Assembly: GCA_016180605.1 (NCBI GenBank)
Contig: JACPAW010000171.1
Span: 1 to 7,146 of the forward strand
Length of the DNA: 7,146 nucleotides
Direction: 5' to 3'
From: Candidatus Omnitrophota bacterium
GTDB lineage: Bacteria; Omnitrophota; Gorgyraeia; Aquiviventales; Aquiviventaceae
In this document: positions 1-7,146 of the stretch, in pieces
How positions within the stretch are numbered: the first letter of the stretch is position 1
How the letters are laid out: each line of letters begins with the position of its first letter
Program-made: the position numbers and the translations under genes
The notes under the pieces: model-generated
What the model saw: the letters and a program-made list of their open reading frames with translations, nothing else
What the model was told of the DNA's origin: nothing
The model's database searches: none

Positions 1-477
1 GCATACCGCGCAGAAGGTTTTGAGGCCCAACAGCGCGGCGATATGGAAAACGCACTGAGCCTCTATCAAAAAGCGGGCATGCTGGATCCGTCTTATCCTA
101 CCCCTTACAATGATGCCGGTATCTTGTTAGAGCAGCTCGATCGGCCTGGGGAAGCGGAGCAATCCTACAAGGAAGCCCTAAAAATCGACCCCAACCATCT
201 CGAAGCGCACGCGAATCTTGCCATGCTTTATGAAAAGCTATTAGAGAAGGAAAAAGCCATTTACCATTGGCTGAAGCGTTATGAACTGGGCAATCCGCGG
301 GACCCTTGGACAGCTCGTGCAGAGGAACGGTTGGTTGCTCTGGGGGTTTTGGATCGTTACCCTGGTTTGAAGGGGAAAATTTATACCCGCCGGCATGTAT
401 TGGATGAGGAATTGAAGGCCCATGCCCAATCTCTCGAGGAGTACCGTTCCGTAACGAACGAGAATGGTTGGCGCTAA
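1..477 (+). CDS. TPR-repeat protein, C-terminal part (5' end outside window)
   Basis: The frame is open from the first base to the TAA at 475-477, giving 158 visible residues; the true start lies to the left, so the internal ATG at 43 is not a believable start. About three consecutive 34-residue tetratricopeptide repeats are visible: residues 1-32 (ending LDPSY), 33-66 (ending IDPNH) and 67-100 (ending GNPR). They show the typical pattern of small residues in helix A, A/Y in helix B and a closing DP turn. A charged, probably helical tail of about 58 residues follows and contains no motif I recognise. TPR domains are protein-protein interaction scaffolds, and nothing here identifies the partner or the cell location, because any signal peptide or membrane segment would be in the missing part. 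It ends 76 bp before polA on the same strand. The TPR assignment is strong; the specific function is unknown. Confidence 0.85.
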   Translation, partial: AYRAEGFEAQQRGDMENALSLYQKAGMLDPSYPTPYNDAGILLEQLDRPGEAEQSYKEALKIDPNHLEAHANLAMLYEKLLEKEKAIYHWLKRYELGNPRDPWTARAEERLVALGVLDRYPGLKGKIYTRRHVLDEELKAHAQSLEEYRSVTNENGWR

Positions 478-553
478 CTTGGGTTTTCCTGCATTTTAAT
501 TTTATCGAAAGCTCTCCGCAACCTACCCACGGAAACCTAACCAGCGCGAATTG

Positions 554-3136
554 ATGGCAGCGCGCAAAGCGTTCTTAATCGATGGCACGGCTTTTTGTTA
601 CCGGGCCTTTTATGCCATCCCTCATTTGGCAACGGCAGATGGCCGCCTGACGAATGCCGTGTATGGATTCGCTACCATGCTCCAAGCGCTTTGCAAGAAA
701 GAACACCCTGATTATTTAGCGGTAGCATTTGATGTGGGTAAGCCGACTTTCCGCCATCAGAAATTCGAGGAATACAAAATCCATCGCAAGCCTATGCCAG
801 AGGAATTGATCGCCCAGCTTCCTTTAATCAAAGAGCTGTTGGAAGCGTACCGCATTCCCGTTTTTGAACGGGAAGGTTTTGAGGCAGAGGATGTCTTAGC
901 TACACTGGCCAAACGCCTAACACTAGAGGGGCTCGAAGTCTTCCTGGTAAGCGGCGATAAGGATGTCTTGCAGCTTGTTAATTCCCACATCAAGGTCTAC
1001 AACCCGCACCGAGAACCACCCATCATGGATGCAACCGTAGTACGGCAACGATTTGGAGTCGATCCTGAAAGAATGGTGGATCTTTTGGCCCTCATGGGCG
1101 ATGCAACGGACAATATTCCCAATGTTCCCGGTATCGGGGAAAAAACGGCCCAGGAGTTGTTGCAGCGCTTCGGTAGTCTCCAAGGCCTCTTTGACCAACT
1201 CGATGAGCTAGGCAACACCAAATGCCGAAAAGCCTTGGAGGCAACCAAACAACAAGTGCTTCTTTCCCAAGAGCTGGCTCGCATCGATGCTTCAGTGCCT
1301 GTTGAAATCCAGCCAGAAGAACTGAAAGCGCAAGAGCCAGATGCGCGTCGGCTGCGGAATCTATTCCGAGACCTTCAATTCAAACGGCTTCTGCTGGAGT
1401 TAGAGAATGGCAGCGAACTAGAACTACATCCTGCCATTGCTCATTCCGATGATTTGGCTTCATGGAATCACTATCCCCATACGCAACAACCTTGTGCGGT
1501 TTTAGCTCAAGGGGAATTTCTGGCACTGGCGGCTTCCGATAAGGCAGTTTGGGTGTTCCTGCTGCAGAAAAGCCTTTTTGAAACAGACCAAGGACGCTTA
1601 TTGCGCCAATGGCTTGAAGATCCCAAGGTTCCGAAAATCAGCCATGATGCCAAGACAACGATGCATGCCCTAAGCCGTGCGGGAACGACCCTGCAAGGCC
1701 TCATGGGCGATACCATGCTAGCCGGTTACCTTCTCAACCCTGCGCATACCCAGCCCACCTTGACGGATTTAGTCGATGAGCATCTACAATACAGCCTTCG
1801 TCCTTGGGATGCCAAGAACTCCTCGACGGATCTTTACGCCGAGTATGCAGGCTTGGTCTTAACACTGCACCCGCATCTTCTGGCAAAACTTGAAGAAAAA
1901 GAGCTGCTCTCTCTTTACGAGCAACTGGAGCTGCCGTTGGTCCATGTTCTGTATGAGATGGAGCAAACCGGAATTGCGATAGACCTGGACTATCTAGCGA
2001 CACTGCAGGCAAAGATGCAGTCGGAGCTTACGTGCCTCTGCGAAGAGCTTTACCAGATTTGCGGCTCTACCTTTAATTTAAATTCCCCCAAGCAGCTTGC
2101 CCATGTGTTGTTTGAATGTTTGAAGCTGCCTGTGATCAAGCGAACCAAGACCGGTCCTTCCACCGATTTCGAAGTCCTGCAGCAACTCAGCCGACAACAT
2201 CCTTTCGTACAGAAACTCATCCAATACCGAGAGCTCTCCAAGTTGCTTTCTACCTATGTCGAGGCCCTTCCCGCTCTTGCCGATAAATCCCGTAGCCGCA
2301 TCCACAGCACGTTCAACCAGACTCAGACGGCGACAGGACGCCTCTCTTCCAGCGAACCGAATCTGCAGAATATCCCGGTAAAGACGGAGCTGGGGCGCTT
2401 GATCCGAAAAGCATTTGTTTCAGGAGCTGCGGAATCCGTTTTGGTAGCTGCAGATTACTCGCAGATTGAGTTGCGCATTCTGGCCCACGTATCTAGCGAT
2501 GAGCAGCTTCTGCAAGCGTTTCGGAATGAGCATGACATTCATCGTTTTACGGCCTCTCTCATTTACGGGCTTCCAGAAAATGAGGTTCAGCCCGAGCAGC
2601 GCAACGCCATGAAGTCTATCAACTTCGGCATTCTCTACGGCATGAGTGCTCATGGTCTTTCCAAGGAATTAGGAATCTCCTTCGAAGAGGCCCAGGCCTT
2701 CATCGATGCCTATTTTCAGCGCTATCCCTCTGTCCGCCAGTATTTGAACAGCCAAATTGCCAAAGCCAAAGAGCTTGGTTTCGTCCAAACGCTTTTAGGG
2801 CGCCGACGCTACATTCCAGAATTGCAGTCAAAGGATGCGGCCACCCGCCAGTTCGGTGAAAGAATGGCCGTCAATGCTCCCATCCAGGGAACGGCAGCGG
2901 ATCTGATCAAACAAGCTATGGTGCAGTTGCACGCGGAAATTCCAAAAAACAAGCTTTCGGGCCGACTCGTACTCCAAGTCCATGATGAACTCATGTGGGA
3001 AACGCCCAGAAAAGAGCTCAGGGAGCTTTCGGTCGTCATCCGGAAGATCATGGAAACTCAGGGAGCTTTCGGTCGTCATCCGGAAGATCATGGAAAGTGC
3101 GATGTCCCTGAAGGTCCCATTACGCGTCACGGTTAA
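554..3136 (+). CDS. polA: DNA polymerase I, C-terminus frameshifted by a 40-bp tandem duplication
   Basis: DNA polymerase I fills gaps and removes RNA primers in replication and repair. The 5' nuclease domain (about 1-290) has its acidic residues (D10, D60, EAED 110-113, SGDKD 133-137, GDATD 182-186) and a helix-hairpin-helix VPGIGEKTA (191-199). The middle domain (about 300-450) aligns with the 3'-5' exonuclease, but the catalytic acids appear replaced, so proofreading is probably absent, as in Taq-like enzymes. The polymerase domain has motif A DYSQIELR (634-641), motif B with R683, K687, F691 and Y695, and motif C HDE (810-812). Residues 1-834 read normally. From residue 835 the frame is shifted and ends in 26 unrelated residues, because 3017-3056 is repeated at 3057-3096. 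The product is 860 aa, by coincidence the same length as the restored protein. ATG 554 is preferred to TTG 551; neither has a clear ribosome site. Identity is certain; whether the frameshift is biological is not. Confidence 0.95.
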   Translation: MAARKAFLIDGTAFCYRAFYAIPHLATADGRLTNAVYGFATMLQALCKKEHPDYLAVAFDVGKPTFRHQKFEEYKIHRKPMPEELIAQLPLIKELLEAYRIPVFEREGFEAEDVLATLAKRLTLEGLEVFLVSGDKDVLQLVNSHIKVYNPHREPPIMDATVVRQRFGVDPERMVDLLALMGDATDNIPNVPGIGEKTAQELLQRFGSLQGLFDQLDELGNTKCRKALEATKQQVLLSQELARIDASVPVEIQPEELKAQEPDARRLRNLFRDLQFKRLLLELENGSELELHPAIAHSDDLASWNHYPHTQQPCAVLAQGEFLALAASDKAVWVFLLQKSLFETDQGRLLRQWLEDPKVPKISHDAKTTMHALSRAGTTLQGLMGDTMLAGYLLNPAHTQPTLTDLVDEHLQYSLRPWDAKNSSTDLYAEYAGLVLTLHPHLLAKLEEKELLSLYEQLELPLVHVLYEMEQTGIAIDLDYLATLQAKMQSELTCLCEELYQICGSTFNLNSPKQLAHVLFECLKLPVIKRTKTGPSTDFEVLQQLSRQHPFVQKLIQYRELSKLLSTYVEALPALADKSRSRIHSTFNQTQTATGRLSSSEPNLQNIPVKTELGRLIRKAFVSGAAESVLVAADYSQIELRILAHVSSDEQLLQAFRNEHDIHRFTASLIYGLPENEVQPEQRNAMKSINFGILYGMSAHGLSKELGISFEEAQAFIDAYFQRYPSVRQYLNSQIAKAKELGFVQTLLGRRRYIPELQSKDAATRQFGERMAVNAPIQGTAADLIKQAMVQLHAEIPKNKLSGRLVLQVHDELMWETPRKELRELSVVIRKIMETQGAFGRHPEDHGKCDVPEGPITRHG
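3017..3096. repeat. Exact 40-bp tandem duplication inside the polA 3' end
   Basis: Bases 3017-3056 and 3057-3096 are identical over all 40 positions, each starting CTCAGGGAGC and ending ATCATGGAAA; the bases outside the pair do not extend the match. Because 40 is 3x13+1, the second copy shifts the polA frame. Removing one copy gives an uninterrupted polA of 861 codons from 554 to the TGA at 3174-3176, with a normal family ending. The perfect identity means the event is very recent or is an assembly error, such as two contigs sharing a 40-base overlap joined without merging. Confidence 0.97.
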
Positions 3137-3176
3137 AACCGGCTCCAACTGGCTCGATTTGGTACCGCTAACATGA
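3097..3176 (+). other. Displaced original 3' end of polA (out of frame with the main ORF)
   Basis: In the frame ending at the TGA 3174-3176, the second repeat copy (from 3057) encodes LRELSVVIRKIME again, and the following bases encode SAMSLKVPLRVTV and then KTGSNWLDLVPLT. This matches the usual end of the family-A polymerase palm domain, where E. coli Pol I has a VPLLVEVGSGENW-like strand after motif C. These 26 residues are what the shifted polA ORF loses. The segment has no other mutation or stop, so it has not been decaying for long. It is not an independent gene: there is no start signal, and it makes sense only joined to the upstream polA frame. Confidence 0.9.
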
Positions 3177-3198
3177 ACCGAATAACAATTTTATTTTA

Positions 3199-3227
3199 CT
3201 TGTACCTTGTACCTTGTACCTTGTACC
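3199..3227. repeat. Heptanucleotide tandem repeat (CTTGTAC x4) between polA and coaE
   Basis: Four perfect head-to-tail copies of the 7-mer CTTGTAC occupy 3199-3226, followed by one more C. Each unit contains the self-complementary GTAC. The last unit and the bases after it can form a small hairpin, ACCTTG (3218-3223) with CAAGGT (3227-3232) around a TAC loop. The array follows an A/T-rich stretch (about 3181-3198) and ends 19 bp before the coaE start. Although the coaE frame stays open through part of it, it is most likely non-coding. Function is unknown: candidates are a slippage-prone microsatellite, a dispersed intergenic repeat, or a spacer affecting coaE expression. Confidence 0.9.
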
Positions 3228-3813
3228 AAGGTTCTCGCTCACTTTGATGTTGGTTATTGGTATTACTGGAAGCGTCGGAACAGGAAAAAGCACCGTTTCC
3301 CGAATGTTTCGAGACTTAGGGGCAAGATTGTTGGACGCGGATAAATTATCACGCAGCGCCGTACGGCAGGGAAAGCCTGCATGGCGCGAAGTGGTATCGG
3401 CTTTTGGACCTTCGGTGCTGCATCCTGACGGAAGACTCAATCGTAAGCGGCTGGCAGCGGTTGTGTTCCAAGATAAGGTTAAACGCAAACAGCTAGAGCG
3501 GATCATTCATCCGCGAGTGATGCGGACCATCCAGCAACAACTGATGCGCTGGAGCCGTCTGGGTAAGGTTCGTGCCGCTGTCTGCGATGTGCCATTGCTG
3601 ATTGAGGCAGGAGTACCGCGTTTTGTGGATGCACTGGTAGTGGTCACAGCACCCTACCCCGTACAGCGGCAGCGTCTGATGAAACGTTATGGATGGTCGG
3701 AGCAAGAAATACGCTCCCGTATCAATGCCCAGAAAGAACTGTCGGCCAAAGCGGAATTGGCTGACTACGTAGTGGACAATTCCGATGGCCTGGGTGCCAC
3801 ACGGATACAGGTG

Positions 3814-3821
3814 AAGGAGAT
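3814..3821 (+). promoter_or_regulatory. Shine-Dalgarno-like sequence for rho, unusually close to the start
   Basis: AAGGAGA (3814-3820) lies within the coaE codons for VKEI, with only two bases between GGAG and the ATG at 3822, shorter than the usual 5-9. It still supports ATG 3822, because no other start occurs before the conserved Rho N-terminal helices. Since ribosomes finishing coaE pass over this site, translational coupling is plausible but is an inference. Confidence 0.5.
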
Positions 3822-5120
<1,299 letters not shown>

Positions 5121-5134
5121 GGAAAAAGTAAGGA

Positions 5135-5174
5135 GTCCCACCTGATTTGCAAAGCAAATCAGAGACGGTGGGAC
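5135..5174 (+). promoter_or_regulatory. Long bulged hairpin in the rho-rpmE gap (possible L31 leader or palindromic repeat)
   Basis: GTCCCACC (5135-5142) pairs perfectly with GGTGGGAC (5167-5174). Inside it, TGATTTGC (5143-5150) pairs perfectly with GCAAATCA (5154-5161) around an AAA loop. The only interruption is five unpaired bases GAGAC (5162-5166) on the 3' side, so 16 base pairs can form. No U-run follows, so it is not a standard intrinsic terminator. It ends 3 bases before the rpmE Shine-Dalgarno sequence, where it could affect translation of L31. L31 mRNA leaders with structure are known in several bacterial groups, but I cannot match this one to a described motif. AAGGAG occurs on both sides (5130-5135 and 5178-5183), which would also fit insertion of a small palindromic element. 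Confidence 0.75.
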
Positions 5175-5177
5175 CAA

Positions 5178-5183
5178 AAGGAG
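5178..5183 (+). promoter_or_regulatory. Ribosome binding site of rpmE
   Basis: AAGGAG sits five bases before ATG 5189, the best-placed Shine-Dalgarno sequence in the window. It fixes the rpmE start and excludes the upstream TTG at 5147, which lies within the hairpin. Confidence 0.85.
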
Positions 5184-5188
5184 AACCC

Positions 5189-5407
5189 ATGAAAAAGAAT
5201 ATCCATCCGGAATACGTTCCTTGTGCGATTACGTGCACGTGCGGTGCCATCTATCAGACCCGCTCCACACAGCGGACGATCCATGTCGAGATCTGTGCGA
5301 GCTGCCACCCGTTCTTCACGGGACAGCAAAGACTCGTGGATACCGCAGGAAGAGTGGAGAAATTCAATCGCAAATACCGCCGGGTGCAAGACGCCTCCAA
5401 GGCATAA
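5189..5407 (+). CDS. rpmE: 50S ribosomal protein L31 (zinc-binding type)
   Basis: L31 is a small protein of the large ribosomal subunit that bridges to the small-subunit head. The 72-residue product starts MKKNIHPEY, the usual L31 opening, and carries CTC (C16, C18) and CASC (C36, C39), the four cysteines expected to bind zinc in the C+ form, followed by the family signature HPFFTGQQR and GRVEKFNRKYR. It therefore belongs to the zinc-containing type rather than the cysteine-free paralogue made under zinc starvation in some bacteria. An additional cysteine at position 12 is present. Length is typical. The start is set by AAGGAG five bases upstream. A strong hairpin directly upstream may control its translation. 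It follows rho and precedes prfA on the same strand. Confidence 0.97.
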   Translation: MKKNIHPEYVPCAITCTCGAIYQTRSTQRTIHVEICASCHPFFTGQQRLVDTAGRVEKFNRKYRRVQDASKA

Positions 5408-5410
5408 CAT

Positions 5411-5450
5411 GCGTTTACGCGTTAACGCGTAAACGCGTTCACGCGTTAAC
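5411..5450. repeat. Five-unit GCGTNNAC octamer array with a perfect 26-bp palindrome
   Basis: Starting three bases after the rpmE stop codon there are five head-to-tail octamers of form GCGTNNAC: GCGTTTAC, GCGTTAAC, GCGTAAAC, GCGTTCAC and GCGTTAAC. Only the fifth and sixth positions vary. The first 26 bases (5411-5436) are a perfect palindrome that as RNA gives an 11-bp stem (5411-5421 with 5426-5436) and a TTAA loop. A second, mutually exclusive 10-bp stem can form between 5421-5430 and 5441-5450. No U-run follows. The array ends 26 bp before the prfA start and is most likely non-coding. It could be a processing or attenuation structure, a protein-binding array or a dispersed repeat; the sequence does not decide. 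Confidence 0.9.
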
Positions 5451-5476
5451 TATCACGATTTAACACTCCCTCAGTG

Positions 5477-6553
5477 ATGCAAATTTCGCGCCAACAGCTA
5501 TTGGAACGCTTAGCTCAATTGGAGAAGCGCTATATAGAGCTGGAGAACCACGTTGCCGAAGCTGCCGCAACGAAAGCAGAACCCCAGGCGTATCAGCAGC
5601 TTGCCAAGGAGCTCTCCCAGTTAAGGGAGCTCGTCAGTCTTTACCGGACGTATCAAAGTGTTGAGCAGGATGCAGAGGAAGCGGAATCGATTTCTGAAAG
5701 CCACGCGGACCCAGATCTGCAGCAGATGGCCAGGGAAGAGGCGGTTTCTTTGCGGCGCCAGCAAACGCACCTGGTTACCCAGATGGAGCGCTTATGGAAA
5801 GGCCAGCATGAGGAACCGGAACGTCCGTTTATTATCGAGATCCGCGCAGGAACAGGAGGTCAAGAAGCCAGTCTCTTTACTGCAGACTTGGCCCGCATGT
5901 ACACCAAATACGCGGCACGCTATAACCTAACCGTTGAGCCGATGTACGGCCAGCGAACAGAGGCGGGCGGTTTTAAAGAAGTGGCCATCTCCATTCGAGG
6001 CCCAGGCGCCTGGCAGCGTTTTCAGTTTGAAAGCGGCGTCCACCGCGTTCAGAGAGTTCCGGAAACAGAAGCTCAAGGCCGTATTCATACTTCAACCGTT
6101 ACCGTCGCGGTTTTACCCGAGCCTGAGGACGTAGAGCTTCCGGCAATCCCGCAAAAAGACCTTCAAATTGACGTCTACCGCTCCTCCGGACCCGGAGGCC
6201 AAGGAGTCAACACCACCGACTCGGCGGTCAGAATCAGGCACATTCCCACCGGCTTAATCGTAACCTGCCAGGATGAACGCAGCCAGCTGCGCAATAAGGA
6301 GAAGGCCATGCGCGTTCTGCGCGCGCGACTTCTGGATCGAATGCAAGCACAACAAGCGCAGCAGATTGCCTCTAACCGACGCCAACAAGTCGGCACAGGA
6401 GAGCGCAGCGAAAAAATTCGCACCTATAATTTCCCGGACCGGCGAGTCACCGATCACCGCGTAGGCCTGACCCTGCATAAGCTGGATCTGGTTCTAGAAG
6501 GTGAGTTGGATGAAATCACTCAAGCTCTCCTTGCTCAAGAGCATAGCAAATAA
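5477..6553 (+). CDS. prfA: Peptide chain release factor 1 (RF1)
   Basis: RF1 recognises UAA and UAG in the ribosomal A site and triggers release of the finished peptide. The 358-residue product has the N-terminal helical domain (about 1-105, coiled-coil-like), then IEIRAGTGGQEASLF (120-134), the RF1 stop-codon motif PET (195-197, family PxT, against SPF in RF2) followed by EAQGRIHTS. The catalytic GGQ (240-242) is in SSGPGGQGVNTTDSAVR. The GGQ glutamine is the target of PrmC, encoded next. The C-terminal stretch SEKIRTYNFPDRRVTDHRVGLT (311-332) is typical. Length matches E. coli RF1 closely. ATG 5477 is chosen over the adjacent GTG 5474, since family members begin just before the first helix; neither has a recognisable ribosome site. 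The gene follows the octamer array and ends three bases before prmC. Confidence 0.98.
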   Translation: MQISRQQLLERLAQLEKRYIELENHVAEAAATKAEPQAYQQLAKELSQLRELVSLYRTYQSVEQDAEEAESISESHADPDLQQMAREEAVSLRRQQTHLVTQMERLWKGQHEEPERPFIIEIRAGTGGQEASLFTADLARMYTKYAARYNLTVEPMYGQRTEAGGFKEVAISIRGPGAWQRFQFESGVHRVQRVPETEAQGRIHTSTVTVAVLPEPEDVELPAIPQKDLQIDVYRSSGPGGQGVNTTDSAVRIRHIPTGLIVTCQDERSQLRNKEKAMRVLRARLLDRMQAQQAQQIASNRRQQVGTGERSEKIRTYNFPDRRVTDHRVGLTLHKLDLVLEGELDEITQALLAQEHSK

Positions 6554-6556
6554 ACG

Positions 6557-7146
6557 ATGCCGTCTAAACCAGCAAGTTTGGTTCGAATAGGACAGGATAG
6601 GCTTTTAAAGGCCGGCAACGGCTGCTCTGGCTCTGAGGCGGAATGGATTCTAAGCCATCTTCTAGGAGTTCCATCTCTTCAGCTTCATCTAAGCGAAGAT
6701 ACGGTTAGTCCGGAAATAAGCGACCAGTTCTTTAAGATCATCGAAGAGCGCTCTCAAGGAGCTCCTCTTCAATACCTCCTTGGTCATACCGAATTCTGCA
6801 ATCTTCGACTCAAAGTAGCTCCTGGAGTATTCATTCCAAGGCCTGAAACAGAGCACCTGGTTCAAGTCGCTGTGGAGGTATTCCAACAACGACAAAAAAG
6901 CATGGATAAGCCCTTGCGCCTTTTGGACTTAGGCTGTGGCAGCGGGGCCATCGCTTTAGCCCTGGCTGTGGCGATTCCGACTTGTTTTGTCGTCGCCGTT
7001 GAGATATCATGGAATGCTCTTTTTATTGCTCGGCAAAATGCCCAGGCCAATGGGGTTTCCAAGCGAGTCCAGCTCATTCAAGGCCGGTGGGCCGATGCCA
7101 TTCGCGGCCCCATAGATGGAATAGTCGCTAACCCGCCGTACATTCC
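6557..7146 (+). CDS. prmC: Release factor glutamine methyltransferase (3' end outside window)
   Basis: PrmC (HemK family) transfers a methyl group from S-adenosylmethionine to the GGQ glutamine of RF1 and RF2, increasing release activity. The frame runs open from ATG 6557 to the window edge, giving 196 residues of a usual 280-290. It shows the N-terminal helical domain (1-75), GAPLQYLLGHTEF (68-80), VFIPRPETEHLV (91-102), the AdoMet-binding loop LLDLGCGSGAIALALA (122-137), the acidic AVEIS (147-151) and the catalytic NPPY (192-195), which binds the target glutamine. The rest of the Rossmann fold lies beyond position 7146. It starts three bases after the prfA stop, with no clear ribosome site, suggesting translational coupling with its own substrate gene, a very common arrangement. 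Confidence 0.96.
   Translation, partial: MPSKPASLVRIGQDRLLKAGNGCSGSEAEWILSHLLGVPSLQLHLSEDTVSPEISDQFFKIIEERSQGAPLQYLLGHTEFCNLRLKVAPGVFIPRPETEHLVQVAVEVFQQRQKSMDKPLRLLDLGCGSGAIALALAVAIPTCFVVAVEISWNALFIARQNAQANGVSKRVQLIQGRWADAIRGPIDGIVANPPYI

Noticed and set aside
479..507. Possible promoter in the gap before polA (TTGGGT and an A/T-rich patch)
   Set aside because: The -10 match at proper spacing is poor, so it is not called; the gap is only 76 bp.
551..556. TTG at 551 as the polA start
   Set aside because: It adds one residue before an ATG at 554 that is the natural family start; neither has a ribosome site to favour TTG.
923..1284. Minus-strand ORFs antisense to the polA 5' nuclease domain
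   Set aside because: Typical shadow ORFs; the + strand encodes conserved catalytic motifs over the same bases.
2828..3148. Minus-strand ORF of 106 codons across the polA duplication
   Set aside because: It is antisense to conserved polA codons, and its internal sequence repetition only reflects the 40-bp duplication.
2982..3176. A separate small gene at the end of polA
   Set aside because: Its second half is the displaced polA C-terminus and its first half is an out-of-frame reading of polA; it is explained by the duplication.
3214..3246. Upstream TTG start for coaE giving an extra 11 residues
   Set aside because: It would translate part of the heptamer array, while ATG 3247 puts the P-loop at the normal family distance from the N-terminus.
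5147..5188. Upstream TTG start for rpmE
   Set aside because: It lies inside the hairpin and adds residues not seen in L31; ATG 5189 has an ideal ribosome site and the standard MKK-IHP opening.
5411..5450. CRISPR array
   Set aside because: Units are 8 bp with no spacers of 25-40 bp and no cas genes nearby.
5221..5463. Extra + strand ORFs overlapping rpmE and the octamer array
   Set aside because: They are alternate-frame readings of rpmE that run into the repeat; no family resemblance and no start signals.
6183..6198. Inverted repeat CCTCCGG-AC-CCGGAGG inside prfA
   Set aside because: It falls on the Gly/Pro-rich codons of the GGQ motif and is most simply a by-product of codon choice there.

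Overview
The window is a gene-dense bacterial chromosomal segment, all on the + strand and of moderate GC by eye. It carries housekeeping genes in the order TPR protein (5' end outside the window) - polA - coaE - rho - rpmE - prfA - prmC (3' end outside the window). There are no tRNA or rRNA genes, CRISPR arrays or transposases, and no gene-free stretch above 76 bp. The order rho-rpmE-prfA-prmC is widespread in bacteria. polA-coaE directly upstream, plus a TPR protein, recalls genomes of the uncultured Omnitrophota/PVC-type lineages. That placement is an impression from gene order and protein style, not a demonstrated assignment. Most starts lack a good Shine-Dalgarno sequence; only rpmE has a textbook one.

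Layout: 1-477 is the end of a TPR-repeat protein. 554-3136 is DNA polymerase I, with an intact 5' nuclease, a decayed 3'-5' exonuclease fold and an intact polymerase active site. Its last 26 codons are out of frame because an exact 40-bp segment is duplicated in tandem (3017-3056 and 3057-3096). The true ending is still readable in the shifted frame up to 3176. 3247-3885 is dephospho-CoA kinase, whose tail overlaps the start of rho (3822-5120) by 64 nt. 5189-5407 is ribosomal protein L31, 5477-6553 is release factor 1, and 6557-7146 is the N-terminal two thirds of PrmC, the methyltransferase that modifies the GGQ glutamine of release factors.

Functionally, rho, rpmE, prfA and prmC form a termination/translation cluster: transcription terminator, ribosomal protein, peptide-release factor and the enzyme that activates it. 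polA and coaE supply DNA repair/replication and the last step of CoA synthesis. Close spacing and shared direction suggest one or a few polycistronic transcripts.

The most interesting signals are non-coding. Three of the short gaps carry different self-complementary or tandem arrays: four 7-bp units before coaE, a bulged 16-bp hairpin flanked by two AAGGAG copies before rpmE, and five 8-bp GCGTNNAC units containing a perfect 26-bp palindrome before prfA. With the polA duplication, these are the main points to check. I found no clear evidence of a wholly new biological system.
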